34,663 nt of DNA, taken from contig JBMFVE010000018.1 in assembly GCA_049966155.1 (NCBI GenBank), forward strand, positions 1-34,663. The letters are read 5' to 3'. The notes under the pieces were generated by a model. That model did no database searches. It was not told the origin of the DNA and saw only the letters and a program-made list of their open reading frames with translations. The stretch is from JBMFVE01 sp049966155 (GTDB lineage: Bacteria; Bacteroidota; Ignavibacteria; Kryptoniales; JAKASW01). The translations under genes were made by a program, and so were the position numbers. Shown piece by piece: positions 1-7,111 of this stretch (positions are counted from its first letter, which is position 1; each line of letters begins with the position of its first letter).

Positions 1-219
1 ATTCCATATAACCCTTATGAGCCTCAACCATATAACCGTTGGACATTCCAGGGCATGTTCGACATATCAAACGAAATAAAGGTAGCGGAAGAATTTTGGA
101 ATTTTCTTGGTGGAGATAACACTTATCAGGAATTACTGCAAATCTTTCAAGATGTTGGCCTTGAGCTGAGACCCGAGATTGATAAAAAATTTTCTAAATT
201 TGCTCCTGGACCCAGGTGA
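1..219 (+). CDS. C-terminal fragment of a probable TdeIII-like type II restriction endonuclease
   Basis: An open frame enters from the left edge and ends at the TGA at 217-219, giving 72 residues. It begins IPYNPYEPQPYNRW and continues with a VAEEFWNFLGG segment and an acidic/aromatic tail. From memory this matches the conserved C-terminal part of TdeIII-family restriction endonucleases, which often contain a YNPYEP-type motif followed by EEFWxFLGG. The family call rests on recognising these short motifs and was not searched. If correct, the catalytic part and the cognate methylase lie to the left of the window. The fragment is convergent with the efflux operon. The reading frame looks intact up to its stop, so this is a window-edge truncation and not visible decay. 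Confidence 0.5.
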   Translation: MPYNPYEPQPYNRWTFQGMFDISNEIKVAEEFWNFLGGDNTYQELLQIFQDVGLELRPEIDKKFSKFAPGPR

Positions 220-225
220 GGAGAG

Positions 226-244
226 CCACCTATGTGCCAGGTGG
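226..244. other. Hairpin between convergent genes
   Basis: CCACCT (226-231) and AGGTGG (239-244) form a perfect 6-bp stem with a 7-nt loop, 7 bp past the stop of the restriction-enzyme fragment. No T-tract follows on the plus strand, so it is at best a weak terminator or processing signal. The rest of 245-353 shows nothing recognisable. Confidence 0.3.
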
Positions 245-353
245 AATTGGCTTGCTGGATGGTAGGTTTGCTTCCGTTGGAAACCGAGGAAGTGCCTGTG
301 GTGTATAACTCCTGATGAGTATATGGCATTGCTAGGGGCGATTTTGGTGAGGG

Positions 354-1559
354 CTACAGAGGCTGTTCTTTCAGGACAGTTGCTCCCGTTATACTAATTA
401 CTTCTTCTATATTTTTCTTCAACATGAACGCAGCAATCGCAAAATATAGAAACGTCAAAACCACAAGCTCTATTATCTGAACAATTACATTTTCCCAGCT
501 CCCATTCATTTGAGTTATAATGACAACTGACTGAAGGTATGGGGTAGTTGGCAAAAGGTGCGTCAACATTCTTAACCAGAAAGGGAGAGACTTCATTGGC
601 CAGCTCAGTCCAGAAACAAGAAAGAAGGGGTAAGAAGTAAAAACCAGAAATTGAAGGGTAGTAATCTTTTCCTTAAAGAACGAAGAGATAAACAATGCCA
701 TGAAAGAAGTTGCCATTATTGCAAGTAAAGTCATAGTGGCAAGGGAGAGCCAGTTTCCGTTCAAGTTTAAAGAAAAAAATCTAAAGTAAATTGTAAAGAT
801 AAAGAAACCATAAGAGCTAAATATTAATGTGTATGGCAGCACTTTCCCAATAATGAGAACAGCTATACTACGGTTCGATAACCGGTATGCTTCACTTAAC
901 GAATTCATTTCAGTTTCGCGCGAAAAGCTTTCTGATACTCCAAGTAAAAGGGTTTGTAGCAATACCAGAGTCAACAGACCCGGCAGGATAAAATTACCGT
1001 AGCTTTCAGATGTATTAAAAAGTGGTCTGAAGTCGAGCCTCAGGGGTTCAACCAACCTTACTGCTTGATTGGCACTCATTCCCTTTGACTGAAAGTATCT
1101 AAGTGAGATTTTATCTCCAAGTGCAAAAGCTACTTCATTTAGAGCTCTATTTAAATCATTTGAAATCAAAAAATGGCTTGCGTTAACATACGCAGGAATG
1201 GTTAAAGTTTTTCCTGATAGTACATTTTGTTCGAATTCCTCAGGTATAATTATAATTCCCTGCGATTTGCCGTCAACAAATAATTGACGTGCCTCGCTGT
1301 AGTCAGTCAGCACCGATGCCACATGAACAAACTCACTTGAATTAATAGCCCGTATTAAATTGCGTGACATTTCTGATTGGTCTTCATCAACAATCACCAC
1401 AGATTCCTTTGTTTGCAATTTATGGTAGTAAATGGAACCGTAAAAAATTCCGTAGAAAAGAGGAGCAATCAGCACAATCAGGAAAATATCTCTGTCTTTT
1501 AATATATTTGCGATTTCTCTATAAGCAATTTTTTGGATAAATTTACCGGTCGATTTCAT
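354..1559 (-). CDS. ABC-2 family permease (second of two), drug/lipid efflux type
   Basis: Inner-membrane permease of the YhhJ/YbhR-like ABC-2 class, about 401 residues. It shows an N-terminal membrane helix near residues 25-45, a large extracytoplasmic domain containing a VVIVDEDQSEMSR segment, and five further hydrophobic helices in the C-terminal half. These features fit a permease that works with a HlyD-type adaptor and a TolC channel. The frame stays open upstream to 1628, but that would overlap the preceding permease by more than 60 bp. ATG at 1559, just 1 nt past the previous gene's stop, or ATG at 1583 (MKLKKQLE) are more likely, and neither has a strong Shine-Dalgarno. It is the last gene of the efflux operon. 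No ATPase gene is encoded between it and the window edge. The family is confident; the substrate is unknown. Confidence 0.85.
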   Translation of the reverse strand: MKSTGKFIQKIAYREIANILKDRDIFLIVLIAPLFYGIFYGSIYYHKLQTKESVVIVDEDQSEMSRNLIRAINSSEFVHVASVLTDYSEARQLFVDGKSQGIIIIPEEFEQNVLSGKTLTIPAYVNASHFLISNDLNRALNEVAFALGDKISLRYFQSKGMSANQAVRLVEPLRLDFRPLFNTSESYGNFILPGLLTLVLLQTLLLGVSESFSRETEMNSLSEAYRLSNRSIAVLIIGKVLPYTLIFSSYGFFIFTIYFRFFSLNLNGNWLSLATMTLLAIMATSFMALFISSFFKEKITTLQFLVFTSYPFFLVSGLSWPMKSLPFWLRMLTHLLPTTPYLQSVVIITQMNGSWENVIVQIIELVVLTFLYFAIAAFMLKKNIEEVISITGATVLKEQPL

Positions 1560-1560
1560 T

Positions 1561-2739
1561 TCAAGTTGTTTTTTTAGTTTCATGTCTGAATTCACGCATT
1601 TGTCTGATAAGACTGGCATAAGATACAATTAAAGAAACAATAAGAAATGCCGAGAGGGCAATTATTTGTGGGATAATAGAAGTAATTGGTGCGTTGTATT
1701 GATATATTTTAACAAATGCCTCAATAAAATATGTATAAGGAAGTAGGTGAGCAAACCACATATCCGGTGACGGCATGCTCCAGAGAGGGAAGATATAGCC
1801 ACTTAATATGATGGCAGGGGTGCTCAAAAAAATTGACACTTCAGTTGAAAAAGACGGATTTGGAAAGAGTGATGACACTGCCAGACCCGAAAAAACCGAT
1901 GATGAAATGTATAATAACAGTATAATGAGAAGAATACCAGGGGAGCCATGAATAGGTATATGATAAGTCTGAAAAAACAATCCAATCATAATTAGGGCGT
2001 CCACAAGACCAGATAATATGTAAACTGCCGACTTTCCAAAAATAATTGATAATGCTTTACCTTCTGCCGTATTGACAAGATCTCCAAATGTGGATTCTTT
2101 TAATTCTCCGGAAATCATTAATGCGGATGCCATCATTATAGCCATTCCAAGAGTAGATGTTGCCAGACCGGGTACAATGAAGTTCTCATAGTTATAGAAA
2201 GGGTTAAATAATGAATGAACATCTACGAAAAGTGGCACAGATATTTCTCTTGCCTTACCAATTGGTATTCCCTGTGATATCAATCTTTTCAGTGTAATTG
2301 AAGAGGAAAAATACTTAATGATGGATGCTGTTTCTTTAAAAATATTATTGTCAATAATAATATTTGCCGCGTTATCATAAACAACAATTGTTGAGTAAGA
2401 TCCGGAAAGAACGTTTCTTTCTGTATTTCGGGGTATGTATATTGCACCATATATTTTCCCCGATTCAATATCCTTTTCAACTTCATTTATTGAATTGGAG
2501 TACATGGTAATTGAAAGAGTCCTTGTGGATTCAAAGCTCCTTATGAGCTCCCGGGACAGATTGCTATTATCACAGTCTACCACCGCAACAGGAATCCTGG
2601 TAACTACCTTTGAGCTGTATATTTCCGCAAATATCAAAAAGGAAAGATTTGGAAGAACGATAAGGAATATGTATAGCGGAACCCTCGACTCGATTCTTTT
2701 GAGCTCTCTTTTAAAAACATTAATTAAAGAGTTAATCAT
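1561..2739 (-). CDS. ABC-2 family permease (first of two)
   Basis: Integral inner-membrane protein of 392 residues, related in layout to its downstream neighbour. It has an N-terminal helix after a basic stretch (FKRELKRIESR), a long extracytoplasmic domain with a VAVVDCDNSNLSREL segment, and a C-terminal bundle of about five helices. The VDxDxSxxSR pattern shared by both permeases marks the extracytoplasmic domain of this ABC-2 subfamily and suggests the two genes arose by duplication and act as a heterodimer. ATG at 2739 lies 22 bp past the HlyD-like stop; a clear Shine-Dalgarno is absent. Substrate prediction is not possible from the sequence; related systems export drugs, bile salts or lipids. 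Confidence 0.87.
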   Translation of the reverse strand: MINSLINVFKRELKRIESRVPLYIFLIVLPNLSFLIFAEIYSSKVVTRIPVAVVDCDNSNLSRELIRSFESTRTLSITMYSNSINEVEKDIESGKIYGAIYIPRNTERNVLSGSYSTIVVYDNAANIIIDNNIFKETASIIKYFSSSITLKRLISQGIPIGKAREISVPLFVDVHSLFNPFYNYENFIVPGLATSTLGMAIMMASALMISGELKESTFGDLVNTAEGKALSIIFGKSAVYILSGLVDALIMIGLFFQTYHIPIHGSPGILLIILLLYISSSVFSGLAVSSLFPNPSFSTEVSIFLSTPAIILSGYIFPLWSMPSPDMWFAHLLPYTYFIEAFVKIYQYNAPITSIIPQIIALSAFLIVSLIVSYASLIRQMREFRHETKKTT

Positions 2740-2761
2740 TTTTCACTAATAATTTTTGTAA

Positions 2762-3733
2762 TTAAAGTTCAACATGGACTGTCATTCCTGCACGAATACC
2801 CGGAATTGGTCGACACGGTCGCAGGTGAATTTCAAACGTCCTCACATCAAAATCTCCTTTCTCATTTGTTGCTTTCCATGTTGCAAAATCAGCCATTGGT
2901 GAAATGTAAGTAACTCTGAAAGAATATCTCTGGTTGTTAATTGCAGGTATACGTCCATGTAATATTGAATTTATTTTAATACCTGCCATCTGTGTTTCAC
3001 GCAGCTGCAGTACAATCCATACATCGTCAGGATTAATTACTGTAACGACAGGGTAACCCGCGGCTGCAATTTCACCCTTATGTACGATCACTTTTGATAC
3101 CTCTCCGTCCAGCGGGGATATAATTCGAGTTTCATTTTGATAAGCCCTTGCTTCTCTGTAAGCTCCCTCTGCCTGATGAAACAATGCTTCTGCGGCTGCT
3201 ATTTCTTCCTTTCTTGCGCCATTTAATGCCATCTCATAATTAGCCCTTGCAGCGTTAAGTTGCTCCTGTGCAGCTTTATATTGGAATTCAACCTGGTCAT
3301 ATTGCTGGTCTGAAATGACACTATCCTGATGGACGCGCTGGATTCTTTGAAAGGTTTTTTCAGCAAGTTCGTATTGGTGTTTTGCCTGAAGATAAGCCAT
3401 ACGTGATTCCTCTATAACTTCTTTTCGTGCACCATTTCTGGCAAGCTCCAGTTTTGCTCTGGCGGCATCCATAGCGCCGCGGGCTTCTTCAACTTTTGCG
3501 TCTATTTGCTTGCTATCCAGTTGCGCTATTAAATCACCCTTGTGTACAGCCGCACCTTCTGAAACAAACAATGAATCTATCCGCCCCGGAACTTCAGAGG
3601 CAATGTCAATTTCCCGCATTTCAACAGTTCCCGTTAAGACGATATTGCTTTTTGCTGACGATTGAATTACAAGAGTAGAAATGGAAGCAATTACAAGTAA
3701 CAAGGGCAAAATAAGTATTGCTATTCTTTTCAT
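2762..3733 (-). CDS. HlyD/EmrA-type periplasmic adaptor (membrane fusion protein)
   Basis: 323 residues. It has an N-terminal signal anchor (about residues 4-23), then a first half-lipoyl motif (GTVEMREIDIASEVPGRI followed by VxEGxxVxKGDLIAQLD). A long alpha-helical hairpin follows (about 65-195) rich in Ala, Glu and Arg, with a twice-occurring ALNGARKE/ARNGARKE element and the VISDQQYDQ turn. The second lipoyl half (ISPLDGEVSKVIVHKGE) and a beta-barrel end the protein. It would bridge the inner-membrane permeases and the TolC-like channel across the periplasm. ATG at 3733 is preceded by GGAGATG, a reasonable ribosome-binding site, 14 bp after the TolC-like gene ends. Confidence 0.93.
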   Translation of the reverse strand: MKRIAILILPLLLVIASISTLVIQSSAKSNIVLTGTVEMREIDIASEVPGRIDSLFVSEGAAVHKGDLIAQLDSKQIDAKVEEARGAMDAARAKLELARNGARKEVIEESRMAYLQAKHQYELAEKTFQRIQRVHQDSVISDQQYDQVEFQYKAAQEQLNAARANYEMALNGARKEEIAAAEALFHQAEGAYREARAYQNETRIISPLDGEVSKVIVHKGEIAAAGYPVVTVINPDDVWIVLQLRETQMAGIKINSILHGRIPAINNQRYSFRVTYISPMADFATWKATNEKGDFDVRTFEIHLRPCRPIPGIRAGMTVHVEL

Positions 3734-3747
3734 TTTTCATCTCCAGC

Positions 3748-5241
3748 TTATAAAGATTTCCAAATTTGTAAAATTGCATCTGCTTTACCTGCAGCAGCGT
3801 ATAAGTCTTCAATAGAAGAGTAATAGACAAACAAGGCTTGAAGTCTTTCTATGCTTTCTTTTTCCAGAATAAGTTCTGCGTCAACAACATCTGTAGATGT
3901 GCCCAGTCCACTTTGAAATTTTTCCTCAGCAGCGCGCAGGTTTTCCTTTGCCAGGGAAATATTGTATTCAAGATTAATATACCTTTCCTTTGCATCTGTC
4001 ATTGAGCGGTAAGATTTGTTTACCCATAAATCAACCTGGCGAGAAGCCTCCTGCTGCAGGTTCTGGATTTCCAGCTCCAGGTGTTTTGCCGATTCAAGCT
4101 TATCGTAATTTCCAAATCCATCAAAAAGCGTTACCGACATTTCAATGCCTGCAGCCCACCCTGGCTCGAGCGTGGAAAGATACTGAGGAAAGAGTTCGTA
4201 CTTTCCAAATGCCACAACCTGTGGTAAAAGATTTCCTCTCTCTGCAACATATTTGTCATGAGCCTCATTTTGTTTCTCCGATATATATTTGAGGATGGGC
4301 TGATTATTTGCAGCTTCTTCCAGAAAATGGCTAATTGGTTTGTCAAAGGGGATATACACCAGGCTATCCACAGGTGATATATTTAAGGTATCATCAACAT
4401 TTATGACGTGTTTCAGTGCTATAACGGCAAGATACAGTTTGTTCTCCTCATCTATCAGGTTTTGTCTTGCGTCTGCTACTGCCACCTGTGCCCTCAGGTA
4501 GTCCTGTTTTGAAATCAATCCCTGATGATATAAGTTCTCTGCCTCCCTTTCATGTCTTCTCATAGCACTGAGAACATTTTCTCTGGTTAGGACGAGCTGT
4601 TTGAGGAGCAGGACAGTCAAATAATCTTTTACTGTCTCCTCTATGACCTCATTATTTATTTGTTGCATTTGTTCCACAGCTGCTCTTTTGCTTGAAGATG
4701 CAGCATGTTTTGCTGCAATAAGTCGTCCTCCTGTAAATATTGGTTGCACAATTGTAAAAGCCGCTTGAGGGTAATTTTGCTTTTTGAATAAATCAATAAA
4801 TGGAGGAAGATTAGCGTCAAGGGCTGCGTAATATTGCTGGTTAAGGTAATATTTTTGTTCATTTGTGAGATTGACTCCGCGAAGGATACTGTAAATGTTT
4901 GCAATCTCAGTTTGGTTATTTGCCTGCAAAGTAATTATGGCTTGCCTGATTGGTGTGAGATCTACAATTAGTGGATTGTTCAGGTGCATATATGTCCCCT
5001 GCAGGGTTATCTTTGGAAAGAAATTTGAAGACGCTACATTGTCCTCGTATCTGCTTTCAATGACTTTTTCCCTGTACTCCTTTATCCTGTTATTGTTTTG
5101 CCTGGCAAGTTCTATTGCTTTAACAAGAGTCATTCCCTGGGAATAAGCATTTGCCGCAAACAATTGCAAGAAAAAGAATACGAGCAAGATTAGAAGTTTA
5201 TAAAGATTTTGTTTTTGTTCCATAACTGAATTGCCATTCAT
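3748..5241 (-). CDS. TolC-family outer-membrane efflux protein
   Basis: Outer-membrane channel component, about 497 residues from ATG 5241 (MNGNS). ATG 5223 (MEQKQN) is an alternative; the longer open frame to 5358 would overlap tetR and is unlikely. A signal peptide with a hydrophobic core (LLILLVFFFLQLFAANAYSQG) is followed by two OEP repeats: long helices rich in Asn/Gln/Ala with the typical start MTLVKAIELARQNN, and a second repeat with GWAAGIEMSVTLFDG and AEEKFQSGLGTSTDVVDAE. The ordering TetR, TolC, HlyD, permease, permease is a standard tripartite efflux operon. It starts 20 bp after the tetR stop. Confidence 0.93.
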   Translation of the reverse strand: MNGNSVMEQKQNLYKLLILLVFFFLQLFAANAYSQGMTLVKAIELARQNNNRIKEYREKVIESRYEDNVASSNFFPKITLQGTYMHLNNPLIVDLTPIRQAIITLQANNQTEIANIYSILRGVNLTNEQKYYLNQQYYAALDANLPPFIDLFKKQNYPQAAFTIVQPIFTGGRLIAAKHAASSSKRAAVEQMQQINNEVIEETVKDYLTVLLLKQLVLTRENVLSAMRRHEREAENLYHQGLISKQDYLRAQVAVADARQNLIDEENKLYLAVIALKHVINVDDTLNISPVDSLVYIPFDKPISHFLEEAANNQPILKYISEKQNEAHDKYVAERGNLLPQVVAFGKYELFPQYLSTLEPGWAAGIEMSVTLFDGFGNYDKLESAKHLELEIQNLQQEASRQVDLWVNKSYRSMTDAKERYINLEYNISLAKENLRAAEEKFQSGLGTSTDVVDAELILEKESIERLQALFVYYSSIEDLYAAAGKADAILQIWKSL

Positions 5242-5260
5242 TTTAAAGGTAAAAAAATTA

Positions 5261-5857
5261 TTAAACTGGGTTTTGAACAACGCCATGTTTGATAACCGAC
5301 TTGACGTTGTCTCTAAGTGTATTAAGCGAAACGTCCGGTGGATGGTTTGCCCACTCATGTATTACAGCCCTCAGGCCGCCGAGTAAAAAATGCCTGAGAA
5401 CGGTTACGTTAAGATGGGGATGAATGAGTCCTTTTTTTACTCCTTCCTGAAAGACCTGGGTAGCAAAATCAGAAAATTTATCGTATGGCCTTATTACGCT
5501 TGCGTTGTTGTCCTGTAATATAAATGTAAGTTCTTTTGCGTAAACCTTTGCAAGATCTGGATTTGAAATAAGCTTATCAAAAAAAAGGTCGATAATGGAG
5601 TCGAGTTTCTCAATTGGGTTAATATCATGGCGTCCGGCTATCAGCCTGGATTCGTTTTCAAGTTCTTTCCACAGGTGCTCGAAGACTTTGTAAAGCAGGG
5701 TCTTCTTGTTCTTGTAATAAAGATAGACACTTCCTGTGGCAACTCCTGCTGCGCGGGCAATTTCCGATATCTTTGCCTGGTAGTACCCATGTGAAGCAAA
5801 TACACGAATGCTTGCTTCGAGAATATCTTTTTCCTTGTTACCTTTCTTTGTTCTCAC
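5261..5857 (-). CDS. TetR-family transcriptional regulator of the efflux operon
   Basis: 198 residues starting with GTG at 5857. The N-terminal helix-turn-helix is clear (about residues 8-55): ILEASIRVFASHGYY, then ISEIARAAGVATGSVYLYYKNKKTLLYKVF. The C-terminal ligand-binding domain is helical and resembles the fatty-acid/drug-sensing FadR/AcrR-like group (short FxxxLxxNPDLAKVYAKEL segment), without a recognisable ligand. As first gene of the operon it very likely represses its own promoter: a palindrome TGAATCACGGTTCA overlaps the -10 region upstream. Loss of repression on binding a substrate of the pump is the usual logic for this arrangement. Confidence 0.92.
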   Translation of the reverse strand: MRTKKGNKEKDILEASIRVFASHGYYQAKISEIARAAGVATGSVYLYYKNKKTLLYKVFEHLWKELENESRLIAGRHDINPIEKLDSIIDLFFDKLISNPDLAKVYAKELTFILQDNNASVIRPYDKFSDFATQVFQEGVKKGLIHPHLNVTVLRHFLLGGLRAVIHEWANHPPDVSLNTLRDNVKSVIKHGVVQNPV

Positions 5858-5873
5858 GGCAATTTATCATTAC

Positions 5874-5887
5874 TGAATCACGGTTCA
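5874..5887. promoter_or_regulatory. Candidate TetR operator
   Basis: TGAATCACGGTTCA is an imperfect palindrome (TGAA/TTCA arms plus one matching inner pair) lying 16 bp upstream of the tetR start codon. It abuts the predicted -10 box and covers the expected transcription start, so a bound repressor would block initiation. Assignment to this TetR is inferred from position. Confidence 0.45.
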
Positions 5888-5915
5888 ATTTACAACATTT
5901 AAAACGAATTGTCAA
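5887..5915 (-). promoter_or_regulatory. Proximal promoter of tetR-efflux operon
   Basis: Read on the minus strand, TTGACA (5915-5910), a 17-bp spacer and TAAATT (5892-5887) make a good housekeeping-sigma promoter. The start site would be near 5880, about 23 nt upstream of the GTG. The -35 box lies inside tandem repeat copy 1. Confidence 0.6.
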
Positions 5916-6016
5916 TACCCTTTTGACGTGGAAGGGAAGAGGTTGTGTATATATTTGTAATGAACCTATTGTCAATAGCCTGCTGACAGAGGAAGCAAAG
6001 AGGTTCTGTATGGATT
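5908..6016. repeat. Imperfect tandem duplication (~49 bp, 60-bp period) upstream of tetR
   Basis: Copy 1 (5908-5955) and copy 2 (5968-6016) both read ATTGTCAATAnCCTnnTGAC, then a purine stretch ending AAGAGGTT, then TGTAT, with about 80 percent or more identity and one indel by hand alignment. Each copy has an inverted pair TGTCA-N9-TGAC(A/G), perfect in copy 2 (5970-5988). Each also supplies a TTGACA box on the minus strand. The duplication fills most of the 169-bp gap between the lexA-like stop and tetR. Confidence 0.8.
5948..5975 (-). promoter_or_regulatory. Distal promoter of tetR-efflux operon
   Basis: Minus-strand TTGACA (5975-5970) followed after 16 bp by TATATA (5953-5948). It is formed by the second repeat copy, so the duplication appears to have produced two promoters in series. 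Confidence 0.45.
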
Positions 6017-6026
6017 TTAAAGAGAG

Positions 6027-6653
6027 CTATGGGTTTTTCCTGAAGGAGAGCACTACCTCGCCAATGACAAATAACCGCCTGTCGTCCGGGAGAAATGAAA
6101 TTATTTGAAAAGAGTTGTTAGACGGTTTGAGTACAATTTTCCTACCTTCGGTCCAGTATTCCCTGACAATTAGAACACCTGATGTACTGGCAATGACCAG
6201 ACTATTTTGTTGAAATTTCTTTTCTCTTTTGCAAATTACAAAATCGCCTTTAAGTACTCCTCTTAAATTCATTGCTTCATCGTCAACTTTTGCAGCAAAG
6301 AGTTCGCCGTCCGGGAGGAGCTGTGAATCAAAATAAACTATGCCAACTATGTTTGAATAAATTACTTCTCTCGATTCAATTCTTGATATTACAGGTATCG
6401 CTCGTATTGACGGAGGATATGGTCTGGAATTAATGTCAGGCTTTGGCAGACTAATTCCCCTTGATCGTCCGACCTCCCGTTCAATGAATCCCTTCCGTTC
6501 CAGTGCCTTCACCAGGTCACTTATTGCACGTGTTGATCTAATCCCAAGATGCAGACCCATTTCACGATACGTGGGAGGTTTTGAGCGCTCCGATATAAAT
6601 TTTCGAATAAATTCCAGTGCTTCGCCTTGACGCTTCGTCAGCCCTTTTGACAT
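6027..6653 (-). CDS. LexA-like repressor lacking the self-cleavage site and catalytic dyad
   Basis: 208 residues from ATG 6653 (a TTG at 6662 is the only longer option). The N-terminal winged helix matches LexA: LTKRQGEALEFI, PPTYREMGLHLGIRS, VKALERKGFIE. The C-terminal half aligns with the LexA/S24 fold (FAAKVDDEAM, GDFVICKRE, GVLIVREY). Hand alignment to E. coli LexA puts the Ala-Gly scissile bond at Ser94-Arg95, catalytic Ser119 at Ala127 and Lys156 at Arg164. It should therefore bind DNA and perhaps dimerise but not auto-cleave with RecA. It is transcribed toward the tetR operon, 169 bp away. Naming it lexA would mislead; whether it controls DNA-damage genes is unknown. Confidence 0.85.
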   Translation of the reverse strand: MSKGLTKRQGEALEFIRKFISERSKPPTYREMGLHLGIRSTRAISDLVKALERKGFIEREVGRSRGISLPKPDINSRPYPPSIRAIPVISRIESREVIYSNIVGIVYFDSQLLPDGELFAAKVDDEAMNLRGVLKGDFVICKREKKFQQNSLVIASTSGVLIVREYWTEGRKIVLKPSNNSFQIISFLPDDRRLFVIGEVVLSFRKNP

Positions 6654-6660
6654 TGAAATC

Positions 6661-6689
6661 AAAATAAAAAAATAGACTTAAGCATTCAA
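6661..6689 (-). promoter_or_regulatory. Possible promoter of the lexA-like gene
   Basis: Minus strand: TTGAAT (6689-6684), 17-bp spacer, TATTTT (6666-6661). The predicted start would fall almost on the ATG at 6653, implying a leaderless or very short-leader mRNA. The absence of a Shine-Dalgarno fits that. The DNA is AT-rich, so chance is possible. Confidence 0.35.
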
Positions 6690-7009
6690 GATTTTCAGAG
6701 GGAGTTAGAGTTGTGGTGCGTGACTTGCTGCGCTCTTTGCTCATGGTATGCATAGTCCATGTCGTAGAGGAAAAATTTCAAGGGTTGAAACATAAGCAGG
6801 AAACCTCATCGGGAAATATTCAAGGGGAGGTCTTGATAGGCACTGCAGTGTTGAAACATAAACAGAAAACCCCATCGGGGGCTAAGTTCAGGTTACGGTC
6901 GGGTAGGTGCGTAATTTAAAATTATAACGGCAGTTGACCCTTGAAAGAAGAAAAAATTCGCAGATTTTGTGATGGTAATCAAATTTTCTCAATGTAATGT
7001 AAAAATTGC
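6690..7009. other. Intergenic region between lexA-like gene and mraZ promoter
   Basis: No gene is credible here; the small plus-strand open frame at 6713-6919 is built on two near-identical 30-nt repeats and lacks a ribosome-binding site. Apart from those repeats, it holds a 13-bp palindrome TAATTTAAAATTA (6912-6924) and an AT-rich stretch. Divergent transcription of the flanking genes makes it the likely control region for both. Confidence 0.6.
6784..6879. repeat. Pair of 30-nt direct repeats
   Basis: Copies at 6784-6813 and 6850-6879 begin GTTGAAACATAA and end CATCGGG; they differ at 3 of 30 positions and are separated by 36 bp. They start like a CRISPR repeat (GTTGAAAC) and have CRISPR-like spacing, but there are only two copies and no cas genes in view. 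Function unknown. Confidence 0.7.
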
Positions 7010-7037
7010 TTGATTTTTGGAGTGCAATGGTTATATT
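7010..7037 (+). promoter_or_regulatory. mraZ (dcw) promoter
   Basis: TTGATT (7010-7015), 16-bp spacer, TATATT (7032-7037). The start site would be near 7044, inside the MraZ boxes that begin at 7038. This is the expected place for an autorepressed dcw promoter. Confidence 0.55.
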
Positions 7038-7062
7038 TGGAGTGTGGTGGGGAAAAGTGGGG
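7038..7062 (+). promoter_or_regulatory. MraZ-binding boxes
   Basis: TGGAG (7038-7042), TGGGG (7048-7052) and TGGGG (7058-7062) are spaced exactly 10 bp start to start. Known MraZ operators are TGGGN repeats separated by 5 bp, upstream of mraZ. The match in sequence, spacing and position is strong, with the first box one base off. They lie directly after the -10 element, consistent with repression by MraZ. Confidence 0.8.
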
Positions 7063-7111
7063 AAGAATTCTCACTTTTCCCTGGTTGAACGAAACGAAAG
7101 GTGATAGGAAA

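Noticed and set aside
6784..6879. Minimal CRISPR array
   Set aside because: Only two copies that are not identical, with regulators on both sides and no cas genes; kept as a repeat pair only.
6713..6919. Small plus-strand open frame of 68 codons
   Set aside because: It is made of two copies of a 30-nt repeat, has no ribosome-binding site and no protein-like composition.
6977..7018. Hairpin plus T-run upstream of mraZ as a terminator
   Set aside because: The stem is AT-only and imperfect, and the same bases form the -35 region of the mraZ promoter.
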